Assembly (NCBI GenBank): GCA_029061255.1
Contig: JAIDSL010000099.1
Location: 1-64,000 of the forward strand
Direction: 5' to 3'
DNA length: 64,000 nucleotides
Source of the DNA: Muribaculaceae bacterium
GTDB taxonomy: Bacteria; Bacteroidota; Bacteroidia; Bacteroidales; Muribaculaceae
A model generated the notes under the pieces. It searched no databases, had not been told where the DNA came from, and worked only from the letters and a program-made list of their open reading frames with translations. Below are positions 1 to 8,840 of this stretch, in pieces. A program made the translations under genes and the position numbers. The stretch's first letter is position 1; each line of letters opens with the position of its first letter.

Positions 1-4
1 ACTT

Positions 5-77
5 GTAGGGACGCACGGCTCGTGCGTCCTAATAACTATGAAATCTTCACGCGGACGCACGGGCCGTGCGTCCCTAC
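5..77. repeat. REP-like paired palindrome, copy 1
   Basis: Two arms of about 25 bases lie in inverted orientation (5-30 and 53-77). Each arm is itself palindromic around the core GGACGCACG...CGTGCGTCC, and they are separated by a 22-base spacer. The same arrangement recurs at 19612-19681 and 51795-51862. It lies just beyond the 3' end of mutS. The pattern resembles REP/BIME elements; no transposase is present nearby. Confidence 0.8.
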
Positions 78-81
78 CATA

Positions 82-2733
82 TTATTTGCCGATCAGTAGC
101 GATTTGAGGTCGTGGAGTACGGTCAGCGACTGGAGGGGTGTCAGGTTATCAATGTCAATGGTGAGTATCCGGTCGCGTATCTGGCTCAGCAGGGGATCAT
201 CGAGCTGGAAGAAACTGAGCTGATATCCATCACGTTGCCCTGCTATTTCTCCGAGTTTTCCTTTCGCCACGCTGTCCACTCCCTTGTTGCCTTCATTTCG
301 CGATGCCGCTTCAAGACGCTCAAGCACTTGGTCGGCACGCTTTACTATAGAAGGGGGCATACCTGCCAATTTAGCTACATGGATACCAAAAGAGTGCTCT
401 GAGCCACCCTTGACGAGTTTACGCAGGAATACCACTTTCCCCTTTATCTCCTTCACCGAAACACTCCAGTTGTGGATACGATTGAATGATTTCTCCATCT
501 CATTGAGTTCATGATAATGAGTAGCGAAGAGAGTCTTCGGGGTACATCGACCGTTTTCGTGTATATGCTCCACTATTGACCATGCTATGGAAATGCCGTC
601 ATAAGTGGAGGTGCCACGACCCAATTCATCAAAAAGTATCAGGGAGCGTCCGCTCATATTGTTGAGGATAGAAGCAGCCTCGCTCATTTCCACCATAAAT
701 GTAGATTCGCCGGCAGCTAAATTGTCGCTGGCTCCGACACGTGTGAAAATCTTGTCGACAATACCTATCCGTGCTGATTCTGCGGGCACAAATGATCCCA
801 TCTGCGCCATTATCACTATCAGTGCAGTCTGGCGCAGCAGTGCAGACTTACCGCTCATATTAGGACCGGTGATCATCAATATCTGATTTCGGTCGCAGTC
901 AAGACGCACCGTATTGGAAATATATGGCTCGCCAGGCGGCAGACGCTTCTCTATCACAGGATGGCGACCCTCCACTATCTCAAGTGATGTGGATTCATCC
1001 ACTACCGGGCGCACATAACCATTTGAGGCAGCCACGTCAGCCATACTCAGCAAAAAGTCGATTTCTGCTGCCGCATTGGCACTCTTCTGCATCGGTGCAC
1101 ACGCCTGCGCGAGATGATCGAGAAGCCGGGCATATATTTCTCCCTCTATCTGAGATATGCGATCGGAGGCTGTGAGAATCTTCTGTTCGAAATCCTTCAG
1201 TTCCTCAGTAATATATCGTTCGGCATTGACGAGAGTCTGTTTTCTAATCCATTCAGCAGGCACCTTGTCCTTATGCGTATTCCTCACCTCTATGTAATAG
1301 CCGAACACATTGTTGTAGCTTATCTTCAGTGATGTGATTCCGGTGCGTTCTATCTCGCGGGCACATATGGCGTCGAGAGCAGCCCGTGCATTCTTATGCA
1401 GACCACGGTATTCGTCGAGTTCTTTCGACACTCCCTCTGCAATAGCACCCCCCTTGTTGAATACAGCCGGGGCATCCGGGGCTATTGTAGCCCTTATAAG
1501 ACCGATATACTGCTCAAGAGGCTGCATCTCATCCACTACCTTCACTATCTCCGGGGAATCGGCACCGGAAAGTGATTTCTTAAGGCGCATGCATCCTTCC
1601 ATTGATGTAGCAAGCGAGAGAAGGTCGCGGGGTTGGGCACGACGGTTTGAAGTCTTGCCTATCATGCGCTGCATATCCCCTATCGCCTGAAGGCAGCTGC
1701 GTACATATTCGCGACGGTCGGTGTCACGGAAAAAGAAATCCACCATCGCATGCCTCTCGTTGATTTTCTCCACGTCAAGAAGAGGAAAACTAAGATTGGA
1801 GGCAAGCAGACGTGCTCCCATAGGAGTCACGGTATGATTGAGCACACCAAAGAGGGTAAGCCCTTTCGCCCCTCCGGCAGAAGCAGTAAGCTCAAGATTG
1901 CGTAGGGTGAATGGATCCATCCGCAAGAAGCGCTCGCTGTCGATGCGCGACAGCACCGTGATGTGGGATGTATTGGTATGGCCTGTAATATCAAGATAGT
2001 AGAGAAGGCTACCGGCAGCTATGAGCGCAAGTGGCATATCATCGAGCCCGAAACCCTTGAGAGTAGCCGTCTGGAATTGCTTCAGCAATCTTTCACGTGC
2101 GGAATCCTCCGTATAGACCCAATCCTCCATATCAAAGACCGGACACTTCCATGAGATAAGCTCACTGCAGAGTTCACGGGTGCCACTCATGCGCAGAAGT
2201 TCTTTGGGAGCAAAAGCAGAAAGGAGTTTGTCGATTTCAGCAGGATCAGTCTCAGCAGCGAGAAACTCACCTGTAGTAATGTCGAGAAAAGCTATGCCTG
2301 CCCTTACAGGTTTCCCCTTTCCGGTGCGTTGGAAATGAATGCCGGCAAGATAGTTGTTTTCGGTTCCTTCCATCGATGCGTCGTTGGTGTTGACGCCGGG
2401 GGTGACGAGTTCTGTGATACCACGCTTCACCAGTTTCTTGGTCAGCTTTGGATCTTCAAGTTGCTCACATATCGCCACTCGCTTTCCAGCCCTGACGAGT
2501 TTAGGAAGGTAAGTGTCGAGTGCATGATGGGGAAAACCTGCCAGCTCCACCGACTGCGCAGAGCCATTGGCACGCCGGGTGAGAGTTATGCCAAGGATAG
2601 AGCTCGCCTCTATAGCATCATCGGAGAAAGTCTCATAAAAATCACCAACGCGGAAAAGCAGTATGGCATCGGGATGCTTCTTCTTCATCTCGAAATACTG
2701 CTTCATCAGAGGAGTCTCTACTATTTTTGCCAT
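82..2733 (-). CDS. mutS: DNA mismatch repair protein MutS
   Basis: MutS (883 residues) recognises base mismatches and small loops and recruits MutL to start repair. The N-terminus has the mismatch-binding FxE motif within GDFYETF near residue 32. The C-terminal ATPase has the Walker A stretch GPNMSGKSALLRQ (around residue 625) and the downstream LFDELGRGTS and ATHYHEL motifs. Length is normal for the family. The ATG start gives MAKIVETPLMKQYFEMK, directly upstream of the mismatch-binding domain as expected. It is transcribed away from mgtE, and its 3' end abuts a REP-like palindrome. No oddities seen. Confidence 0.98.
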   Translation of the reverse strand: MAKIVETPLMKQYFEMKKKHPDAILLFRVGDFYETFSDDAIEASSILGITLTRRANGSAQSVELAGFPHHALDTYLPKLVRAGKRVAICEQLEDPKLTKKLVKRGITELVTPGVNTNDASMEGTENNYLAGIHFQRTGKGKPVRAGIAFLDITTGEFLAAETDPAEIDKLLSAFAPKELLRMSGTRELCSELISWKCPVFDMEDWVYTEDSARERLLKQFQTATLKGFGLDDMPLALIAAGSLLYYLDITGHTNTSHITVLSRIDSERFLRMDPFTLRNLELTASAGGAKGLTLFGVLNHTVTPMGARLLASNLSFPLLDVEKINERHAMVDFFFRDTDRREYVRSCLQAIGDMQRMIGKTSNRRAQPRDLLSLATSMEGCMRLKKSLSGADSPEIVKVVDEMQPLEQYIGLIRATIAPDAPAVFNKGGAIAEGVSKELDEYRGLHKNARAALDAICAREIERTGITSLKISYNNVFGYYIEVRNTHKDKVPAEWIRKQTLVNAERYITEELKDFEQKILTASDRISQIEGEIYARLLDHLAQACAPMQKSANAAAEIDFLLSMADVAASNGYVRPVVDESTSLEIVEGRHPVIEKRLPPGEPYISNTVRLDCDRNQILMITGPNMSGKSALLRQTALIVIMAQMGSFVPAESARIGIVDKIFTRVGASDNLAAGESTFMVEMSEAASILNNMSGRSLILFDELGRGTSTYDGISIAWSIVEHIHENGRCTPKTLFATHYHELNEMEKSFNRIHNWSVSVKEIKGKVVFLRKLVKGGSEHSFGIHVAKLAGMPPSIVKRADQVLERLEAASRNEGNKGVDSVAKGKLGEIAGQRDGYQLSFFQLDDPLLSQIRDRILTIDIDNLTPLQSLTVLHDLKSLLIGK

Positions 2734-2824
2734 TGTGTTTTTGAGTCTTCAGTATTTAGTCTTCAGTCTTAAGAGGGAGCCGAGCCATAGGCTCTGACAC
2801 CTATACAAACCGTGACTTCGGGAT

Positions 2825-2844
2825 AATTATGAATTATGCATTAT
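2825..2844. repeat. short AT-rich palindromic repeat
   Basis: A 20-base stretch alternates TTATGAATTATGCATTAT-like units just after the mgtE stop. A closely related, longer version lies at 25911-25942. These look like simple dispersed extragenic repeats; I see no gene in them. Confidence 0.4.
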
Positions 2845-4210
2845 TTGAGAGGGGAAAGAGAGAAAGCATCCAAGTGGACATCGCCACGTAGATGAGCAAA
2901 CCCACCACGTCGTTCATGATCTGGATGAAAGGCCCGGTGGCAAGTGCAGGATTGATCTTCATTTTCTCGAGGGTAAGGGGCACGAAGGTGCCGAAGACGG
3001 TCGCGAATATCACCACACAGAAGAGTGATGCCGCGACTGCAAAGGAGACGGCATACATATGCGGCTGCGTGAAAAGCACATATATAAGAACTACCCCGCT
3101 TATTACCACGGCATTTAGGAGAGCTACCATCACTTCCCTGCCTATCTGTTTCCACGCATCTTTTATTTCCAATCGTCCGTTGGCAAGACCTTGCACCACG
3201 ATAGCCGAGGCCTGCACACCTACATTACCGCCGGTGCCTCCGATGAGGGGAATGAAGATGGCAAGCGCGGTGACAGCAGCTATCTGCGCTTCAAAACCGG
3301 TAAGGATCACAGAATTTATGATGCCACCTATGATGCCTATCAGAAGCCATGGGATTCGGGCCTTGGTCTGGGCGAAGACGGAGTCATCCACATCGACATC
3401 GGAGGAGATACCTGATGCCAACTGATAGTCGCGTTCCGACTGCTCGCGCACCTCGTCCATAATGTCGTCGACCGTAATCTGTCCGGCAAGGCGTCCTATT
3501 GAATCCACTACCGGCATTGCAACAAGGTCGTATTTCTCGAAGTCAATGGCCACCTCGTCGATGGGTGTGTCGGTGTGAACCTTAACGGGATCTGTCTGCA
3601 TCACATGCTTTATCTTGGATACAGACGGATCCGTGATCATCTTCTTGAGAGGAAGGATACCCTTTAGGCGGTTGTCATCGTCGATCACATATACATAGTA
3701 TATCTCGTCAAGGTCGGCTGCCTGACGGCGCATCTCCTTGAGGCATTCCGGCATCGACCAATTTTCGTTGACGGCTATATACTCGGTGCCCATAAGGCCA
3801 CCGGCAGTGTCCTCATCATACTGAAGAAGGTCTACGATGTCGCCTGCCTGCTCCATGTCGTCGATATGCTGGATCACTTCCTCACGGTCTTCCTCATCGA
3901 GTTCCTGGATAAGGTCAACGGCGTCGTCGGTGTCAAGCTCGTCGATAAACTCGCCGATCTGTTCCGGCTCCATATGCTCTATGAGCTTCTTACGGTCTTC
4001 CTCGTCAAGCTCCATGAGCACATCGGCTTTCTTCTCCTTATTGTCTATAAGGTTGAAAAGCCATTCCGCCTGCTTTATGTTGAGCTTACGCAGAAGCTCG
4101 GCTATGTCGGCCGGGTGAAGGTCGGCAATCTCATGGCGAATGCCGGCAGCATCATCGCTGTCGGCCATATTTTCGATTCTTTCGATGTCTTCTTCAGTGA
4201 AATCCTTCAT
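2834..4210 (-). CDS. mgtE: Magnesium transporter MgtE
   Basis: MgtE (458 residues from the ATG at 4210) is an inner-membrane Mg2+ channel gated by its cytoplasmic domains. The order is normal: an acidic MgtE N domain with repeated LDEEDR / ELDTDDAVDL elements (residues about 20-130), a CBS pair (about 135-255), and five membrane segments from about residue 280 with GGTGGNVGVQ in the pore region. A longer reading from TTG at 4219 is possible, but the -7 box ends at 4218, so the ATG is the better start. The mRNA may then have almost no leader. The upstream inverted repeat overlaps the promoter. Confidence 0.95.
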   Translation of the reverse strand: MKDFTEEDIERIENMADSDDAAGIRHEIADLHPADIAELLRKLNIKQAEWLFNLIDNKEKKADVLMELDEEDRKKLIEHMEPEQIGEFIDELDTDDAVDLIQELDEEDREEVIQHIDDMEQAGDIVDLLQYDEDTAGGLMGTEYIAVNENWSMPECLKEMRRQAADLDEIYYVYVIDDDNRLKGILPLKKMITDPSVSKIKHVMQTDPVKVHTDTPIDEVAIDFEKYDLVAMPVVDSIGRLAGQITVDDIMDEVREQSERDYQLASGISSDVDVDDSVFAQTKARIPWLLIGIIGGIINSVILTGFEAQIAAVTALAIFIPLIGGTGGNVGVQASAIVVQGLANGRLEIKDAWKQIGREVMVALLNAVVISGVVLIYVLFTQPHMYAVSFAVAASLFCVVIFATVFGTFVPLTLEKMKINPALATGPFIQIMNDVVGLLIYVAMSTWMLSLFPLSNNA

Positions 4211-4217
4211 AGAGGAC

Positions 4218-4271
4218 AAAGATAGTGATTTTTTTTCAATAATTCAACTTTCACGTTGTGAAAGTTGAATT
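4218..4271 (-). promoter_or_regulatory. mgtE promoter with overlapping inverted repeat
   Basis: Reading the minus strand, a TATCTTTG -7 element lies at 4225-4218. A TTG at 4247-4245, 19 bases upstream, matches the -33 element of Bacteroidetes promoters. The -33 element is inside a perfect 14-bp inverted repeat (arms 4241-4254 and 4258-4271, 3-base loop). The repeat could be an operator or the end of the upstream lipoprotein transcript. No run of T follows it on the minus strand, so a simple terminator is less likely. Confidence 0.5.
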
Positions 4272-4272
4272 A

Positions 4273-4725
4273 TCACCACGGAACGCGGCTCCTGTATTTA
4301 TAGACGTAAGTCTGCACTCCGTAGGAGTTACGCCATTGCATCCATAATGTATCCGCATCGCTAAACCAGTAGTTCATCGTCGAGGGACTGCCGTATTCAT
4401 AGTCAATGTTTATCTGAAGCGAGGAGGCTCCATTTACAGAACGCTGACACCAGTAGGCAAGCCGTTCGGTCTCTTGATAGCCATGGTCGTAATAGAAATA
4501 TGTGCCGCGTCCGTCGCCATTGAAATACATATAATTTACTTGGTCGCCCCTTACATAGTCGGAGTTGACTTGATAAAGCTGCCAGCACCCTGTGAGATTC
4601 TGGTCATAAAATGTGTCGTTCCATCCATATGGAGGATCGGGGTCCCAATAATTGATGTCGCCGCATGAAGGGAGAATGAGCAAAAGCATCGCAAGCAAGG
4701 GTAGGCAAAGGAGATGTCTTTTCAT
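4273..4725 (-). CDS. Small secreted lipoprotein, function unknown
   Basis: This gene encodes about 150 residues with a clear lipoprotein signal: MKRHLL, a leucine-rich hydrophobic stretch, then LPSC with the lipidated Cys near residue 21. The mature part is rich in Tyr, Trp and Asp (WDPDPPYGWND, then GCWQLY and repeated YYDHGYQE-type segments), which suggests a small beta-rich extracytoplasmic domain similar to lipocalin-like proteins of Bacteroidetes. The ATG at 4725 fits the signal peptide better than the TTG at 4749. It lies upstream of mgtE on the same strand, separated by the inverted repeat. I do not recognise a specific function. Confidence 0.75.
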   Translation of the reverse strand: MKRHLLCLPLLAMLLLILPSCGDINYWDPDPPYGWNDTFYDQNLTGCWQLYQVNSDYVRGDQVNYMYFNGDGRGTYFYYDHGYQETERLAYWCQRSVNGASSLQINIDYEYGSPSTMNYWFSDADTLWMQWRNSYGVQTYVYKYRSRVPW

Positions 4726-4819
4726 AATACGTGTCTTTTTAATTATCAAATGATAAATTCATAACAAATGTTAACCTTAAAAGTTAATCCATGATTAGCC
4801 TTTGCATTTCTGAGTCCCT

Positions 4820-4867
4820 GAAAAGGAGGATATCGTGGCATTCATTCGTCAGGGGCAGACGTATTAA
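4820..4867 (+). pseudogene. 3' remnant of a TPR/HTH regulator gene
   Basis: Bases 4820-4871 are identical to 14650-14701, the last codons and stop of the regulator at 13057-14697. In frame they read KEDIVAFIRQGQTY followed by TAA at 4865-4867. Nothing upstream of 4820 resembles the rest of that gene, so only the extreme 3' end of a paralogue survives here, directly in front of a receptor gene. The similarity continues more weakly into the following leader, including a shared ATTTAGACTTTT (4894-4905 and 14724-14735). Confidence 0.85.
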
Positions 4868-4962
4868 GGTCTATTTAGGATTAGATGCACGCCATTTAGA
4901 CTTTTTAGAATAATCATATCTGATTTTAAATATGTTACGTCTTGATTATTTAGACTTTTATA

Positions 4963-4995
4963 TTTGGCGTTTAGAAGGATTTGGATGTAAATTTG
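4963..4995 (+). promoter_or_regulatory. Promoter of the 5027 receptor gene
   Basis: TTTG at 4963-4966 and TAAATTTG at 4988-4995 are spaced by 21 bases, as in Bacteroidetes promoters. Transcription would start near 5002, after the ATG at 5000, so translation more likely begins at the ATG at 5027. Two copies of ATTTAGACTTTT (4894-4905, 4948-4959) lie just upstream and might be operator sites (inference). Confidence 0.6.
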
Positions 4996-5026
4996 CGGTA
5001 TGAAATCATTAAAAACATATCGCAAT

Positions 5027-7126
5027 ATGACAACGAAAATCTTAAGAAAAGCAATGATGGTGGCAGGAGCAACCTTACTCCCAATCATCGGACAAGCACA
5101 GGAAATGAATGACACGATCGCCATGCAGGAACTCAATGAGATCGTGATTGAGACACCAAAAGTAGTCCATAAGGCAGACATGGATGTATATCATCCGTCA
5201 AAGAGCGCCGTTGATAATTCAAAGAATGGAATCCAGCTTCTGGGCAACCTTATGATCCCTACTTTGACGGTAAGTGACACCCTTGGGACCATCCAGGCAG
5301 CAGGGCAAGCCGTACAGGTCCGTATCAATGGACGCGAATCTTCTATTGATCAGGTACGCGCGTTGTTGCCGGAAACCATCAAGCGCGTTGAATGGATTGA
5401 TAATCCCGGACTGCGATATGGCGGAGCCAGCTATGTGCTCAACCTTATAGTAGCGAATCCGACAGTGGGAGGTTCTTTACAGGCTGAGGCACGTCCTGCT
5501 CTCAATACAGCATGGGGGGTATTCAATGCTGATGCAAAGTTCAATGTAGGGCACTCGCAATGGGAAATCGGTGGAAATTACAAACTCACCAACAAAATCA
5601 AGTCATACAGAGACTATTCCGAGACATTTACTTATATTGACGGGACATCCATTACACGCGACGAAACTTCGCTTGGAGGCACGCTCGACAACTCAATGGC
5701 TACTATCTGGGCCTCATATAATTATATTAAGCCGGACACTACAGTATTCATGGCTGAATTCGGCTTCCATCAAAATATAAATGAACGCCGGGCATACAAT
5801 GGACTTCTTTCTTTAAGCAATGGAAGTGAGGATATTTTGCTTAATGACATAAATGGAGCTGATGGAAGCACACGCTCTCTGTCCCTTTACTGGCAACAAA
5901 ATTTCAAGGCTAAACAGATGCTGATACTTAGCTTCAACAGCTCGTTTTATAACGGACATTCATTCTCTGATTACATCGAGCATTACATTAAAGACAATGT
6001 GGGTAACAGTCCAATCACAGACATACATACAAATATCAAAGACAGAAACATGGCATACGCCGTAGAGGGAGACTATATTAAGAACTGGCGAAATTCCCGT
6101 TTTACGGCCGGAGTTTCCTACACAGCCAACCGTAATCGTTCCGAATATGAGAATTTGGGAGGCGAGATATTCCATCAGCGTCAAGACAAACTGTATTTCT
6201 TCGCAGAATACTTCCGTCGTTTTGGCAAATGGTCTGCTACAGCAGGGATGGGTGTGCAATACACCGATTTTCTTTTCAAGGAATCGAATAAAGGCAATCA
6301 TTCATGGAGTCCACGGCCACAAGCAACCTTAACTTATTCCCTTAATCAAAACCATAACTTCCGTCTAAGCTTCACATCCTGGCAGTCGACCCCATCTTTG
6401 GCTGAAACCAATATAGTACCGCAGCAGCTTGACGGGTTTCAGTGGCGTGTCGGAAACCAGAGCCTTAAAACGGCAAACTCCTATATGCTCACATTCCGTT
6501 ATGGCTTTAATCTTCCGCGCGTAAACGGCTCTTTCGGTATCCGTGCGTTTACTTCACCAAATGCGATTACTCCTATTCTTTATTGGGATAATGACCGACT
6601 TATTACAAGCTACGAGAACAGCCGAGACCTTAAAAACCTATCCTTCTTCCTTGCCCCTCAGGTTGAGATAATCCCGGAATGGCTGATGGCAAGCGGATAT
6701 ATACAGTATCGAATTGAGAAAATGCGTGGCACAGGTTATTCGCTCAGCAACAATGCATGGAGCGGCAATGCTTCCATAATGTTGATGCACTGGGGATTCG
6801 TACTTTCAGGACAATACGTAAGGGCGCAACGTGACCTATGGGGTGAAAAAATATCATGGGGTGAAGATCTCAATATAATAGATCTCAGCTATAATTGGAA
6901 GTCATGGAGATTCGGAGCAGGAATCATCATGCCATTCGGAAAATATGACCAGGGCAGCAAATCACTGAGCAAATGGAACCGTAACGAACAGCACATGCGT
7001 CTGAATATGCGTATGCCGTATCTCTCTGTAAGCTATAACCTGCAATGGGGCAGACAAAAAAGAGGGGCAAACAAGCTAATAGACGTCGATGTGAATGCGG
7101 ATCGCTCAACGGCAGGAGGAAGATAA
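5027..7126 (+). CDS. Outer-membrane receptor-like beta-barrel protein
   Basis: This gene encodes about 699 residues from the ATG at 5027 (the ATG at 5000 lies at or before the predicted transcription start). A signal peptide ends near GQAQ. A plug-like region follows (NEIVIETPKVV to GGASYVLNLIV, about residues 40-145), then a long barrel of alternating aromatic strands. It belongs to the TonB-dependent-receptor-like outer-membrane family of Bacteroidetes but lacks the N-terminal carboxypeptidase-like and STN domains of the 9977 gene. The ligand cannot be told. The regulator expected upstream is reduced to a 3' remnant (4820-4867), and its own 3' end abuts a truncated porin gene. The barrel shares a segment with the remnant at 14736. 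Confidence 0.8.
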   Translation: MTTKILRKAMMVAGATLLPIIGQAQEMNDTIAMQELNEIVIETPKVVHKADMDVYHPSKSAVDNSKNGIQLLGNLMIPTLTVSDTLGTIQAAGQAVQVRINGRESSIDQVRALLPETIKRVEWIDNPGLRYGGASYVLNLIVANPTVGGSLQAEARPALNTAWGVFNADAKFNVGHSQWEIGGNYKLTNKIKSYRDYSETFTYIDGTSITRDETSLGGTLDNSMATIWASYNYIKPDTTVFMAEFGFHQNINERRAYNGLLSLSNGSEDILLNDINGADGSTRSLSLYWQQNFKAKQMLILSFNSSFYNGHSFSDYIEHYIKDNVGNSPITDIHTNIKDRNMAYAVEGDYIKNWRNSRFTAGVSYTANRNRSEYENLGGEIFHQRQDKLYFFAEYFRRFGKWSATAGMGVQYTDFLFKESNKGNHSWSPRPQATLTYSLNQNHNFRLSFTSWQSTPSLAETNIVPQQLDGFQWRVGNQSLKTANSYMLTFRYGFNLPRVNGSFGIRAFTSPNAITPILYWDNDRLITSYENSRDLKNLSFFLAPQVEIIPEWLMASGYIQYRIEKMRGTGYSLSNNAWSGNASIMLMHWGFVLSGQYVRAQRDLWGEKISWGEDLNIIDLSYNWKSWRFGAGIIMPFGKYDQGSKSLSKWNRNEQHMRLNMRMPYLSVSYNLQWGRQKRGANKLIDVDVNADRSTAGGR

Positions 7127-7499
7127 TATCAAAGGAATAACCCGCCACTACCGGCACTCTTATCCCGATTGAGTAAACTGTCGGATCTATAGACTTTTGG
7201 AAATTAATTTCTCCAATCCAGATATCCTTGTAGGAATAAGTATCGTAAAACAGTGACGCTCCGGGTTCAAGATAAAAGTCATGCCCAAGATCGATATTGC
7301 AGACTCCACCAACCATACCGCCAAAACCATGACGATACATATCGACGCCTTCACCGCCTGCATGCCATTTGCCGGGAATATTTATATCAAACGCAGCCTT
7401 TATACCCCATATCGTTTTAGAATCCTCTGTCTCCTGAGCAAGAGCATCTATCCGACAAAAAGCCGTCAAAAGTGAAAGAAAAACAAAAAAACGTCTCAT
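6927..7499 (-). pseudogene. Truncated outer-membrane beta-barrel (porin-like) gene
   Basis: From the ATG at 7499 the reading frame gives a signal peptide (MRRFFVFLSLLTAF to ALAQ) and barrel strands (IWGIKAAFDINIPGKW, HDFYLEPGASLFYD, GIRVPVVAGYSF) typical of the PorT/opacity-like barrel family. Real similarity stops near 7127. From there to 6927 the frame simply reads the antisense strand of the receptor gene ending at 7126 and becomes low-quality (HSHRRLLACLPLFF). Roughly the C-terminal half of the barrel has been lost at a junction with the receptor gene. It is probably non-functional. Confidence 0.7.
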
Positions 7500-7736
7500 A
7501 TCCGGCAAAATTATAAGTTATTGTTTACTATGTCAACGACTTTTACTGCTGAATATTGTCTCCCTTCAATACGATCGCAACAAGAATAAATCGTTGCGAC
7601 TCTGATGACACTTTGTTGTCAATTTTGAGGAAGTCATCACGACTTCAAGGTGATATTGGCAGTTGCCCGTAGATTAAGAGAAATTCATCCTTGGACTCCG
7701 CGGGCTAAACTTTTTTGTTAATTTTTCGGTTTTATT

Positions 7737-7768
7737 TTTGCACAGGTGAGATAAAATTCTTATCTTTG
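7737..7768 (+). promoter_or_regulatory. Promoter of the NYN leader RNA
   Basis: TTTG at 7737-7740, exactly 20 bases, then TATCTTTG at 7761-7768: a near-ideal Bacteroidetes promoter. Transcription would begin near 7775, upstream of two hairpins and the NYN gene. The upstream stretch 7500-7736 holds no gene that I can support. Confidence 0.75.
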
Positions 7769-7774
7769 CATTAG

Positions 7775-7830
7775 AAAAGCAACGCCCTGCTTTCTTGCAG
7801 GGAATAGGCCGCTTACGAGCGGCTTTTTTT
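7775..7830 (+). ncRNA. Short structured RNA / attenuator before the NYN gene
   Basis: Downstream of a strong promoter lie two compact hairpins: CCCTGC/GCAGGG (7785-7802) and GCCGCT-TACG-AGCGGC (7808-7823). Seven T residues follow (7824-7830), which makes an intrinsic terminator. The ATG of the NYN gene is only 7 bases further on. The unit could be a free-standing RNA of about 55 bases, or an attenuator through which the NYN gene is read at low level. The family is not recognised. Confidence 0.55.
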
Positions 7831-7837
7831 ATTTGTT

Positions 7838-8491
7838 ATGGAAGCTAAAAAACGAGTAACATTCTATATTGATGGCTTCAACTTCTATTTTGGACTCAAA
7901 CGTACAAAAAAAGTTGATCCGGCTTGGCGTGATTTCTATTGGATTGACATAGTGAAGCTCTGCGAGAGTTTCTTGGGAGAGGGACAAACACTTGAGAAAG
8001 TAATATATTTCACAGCCTCCCCGCTCAGTCCCCAGAAAAACAGTCGTCAGAGTGCATTTCTTAATGCCAACAAGCTTATTAACGGTGACAGATTTGAGAT
8101 CGTAAGAGGCAAGTATCTTGACAAGCATATAATTTGTCCTTATTGTAAGGGAGATATTTCAAGACCGGAGGAAAAGAAAACCGACGTTAATATTTCCATA
8201 CGTATGATAGAGGATTGTGTGATGGAGACCACTGATATTGTAGCATTAGTAAGTGCCGACAGTGACCTTGTGCCACCAATTGAATTGATTCAACGTCGAT
8301 TTCCGGGAATAGGCATCAAAGTGTATTTTCCGCCATCAAATTTCAGTAATGACCTTAAGGACAATCTTAATCATCATCGCAGCAAACCTGTGCTGATGAT
8401 TAAGAACATTCGTCGCTTTCAGTCTGCTGTGATGCCGGATATAATTTCCAAAGATGGCAAAACATATACGATTCCTGAAAAATGGAAATAG
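7838..8491 (+). CDS. NYN-domain (PIN-like) putative RNase
   Basis: 217 residues of the NYN/DUF88 (LabA-like) family, members of the PIN-like metal-dependent nuclease fold. Visible hallmarks are FYIDGFNFYFG near the N-terminus (first acidic residue), DVNISIRMIEDC, and ALVSADSDLVPPIELI carrying the second acidic cluster. A CPYCKGDIS segment near residue 105 suggests half of a zinc knuckle. There is no Shine-Dalgarno site, and a terminator-like hairpin ends 7 bases before the ATG. The downstream 37-residue ORF starts 4 bases after its stop. Nuclease activity is inferred from the family; a role in RNA decay or in toxin-antitoxin-like defence is possible. Confidence 0.85.
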   Translation: MEAKKRVTFYIDGFNFYFGLKRTKKVDPAWRDFYWIDIVKLCESFLGEGQTLEKVIYFTASPLSPQKNSRQSAFLNANKLINGDRFEIVRGKYLDKHIICPYCKGDISRPEEKKTDVNISIRMIEDCVMETTDIVALVSADSDLVPPIELIQRRFPGIGIKVYFPPSNFSNDLKDNLNHHRSKPVLMIKNIRRFQSAVMPDIISKDGKTYTIPEKWK

Positions 8492-8495
8492 GAGT

Positions 8496-8609
8496 ATGGC
8501 AAGCAAGGCAATAAAATTTTTAGAGGCTAATGAAAGCGAAAGCCCATCGCGTTTTGTAGAGGAAGCAAACTTCTCTCCGGCACGGAAAATCTTAGCTTTA
8601 AGAGCATAG
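8496..8609 (+). CDS. Small 37-residue ORF coupled to the NYN gene
   Basis: Directly after the NYN stop (4-base gap, GGAG just before the ATG) is an ORF reading MASKAIKFLEANESESPSRF onward and ending in RKILALRA. It is short, charged and probably helical at the N-terminus. The spacing suggests translational coupling. It may be a genuine small partner or the 5' end of a longer gene lost downstream. Function unknown. Confidence 0.45.
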   Translation: MASKAIKFLEANESESPSRFVEEANFSPARKILALRA

Positions 8610-8694
8610 CCAATATAGAGGATAGATTAGGTATAAGTTGCCTTGTGATGGTAAACGCATAAACATCGCCAATATATTATCATATAATTTGTAT

Positions 8695-8735
8695 TCCATT
8701 TTTACTGCAACCTTGCAATAAAAATGGATTTATTT
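8695..8735 (+). terminator. Terminator-like hairpin before the sigma-factor operon
   Basis: A 10-bp stem (TCCATTTTTA, 8695-8704, with TAAAAATGGA, 8719-8728) is extended inward by TGCAA/TTGCA and followed by a T-rich stretch. It separates the NYN unit from the sigma-factor operon. Confidence 0.5.
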
Positions 8736-8840
8736 TATAATTTATACATTAATAGCAACTTGATGGTAAAATATGTGGATATAAAAATTTTTCTCCATTG
8801 AGAGGTTAGTTTTTTTGCGAGCGATGGGTATTATATATGT

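Noticed and set aside
7650..7725. Open stretch before the NYN promoter reading AVARRLREIHPWTPRAK
   Set aside because: Looks protein-like but has no plausible start context and no recognisable family. It may be a remnant, but the evidence is too weak to list.
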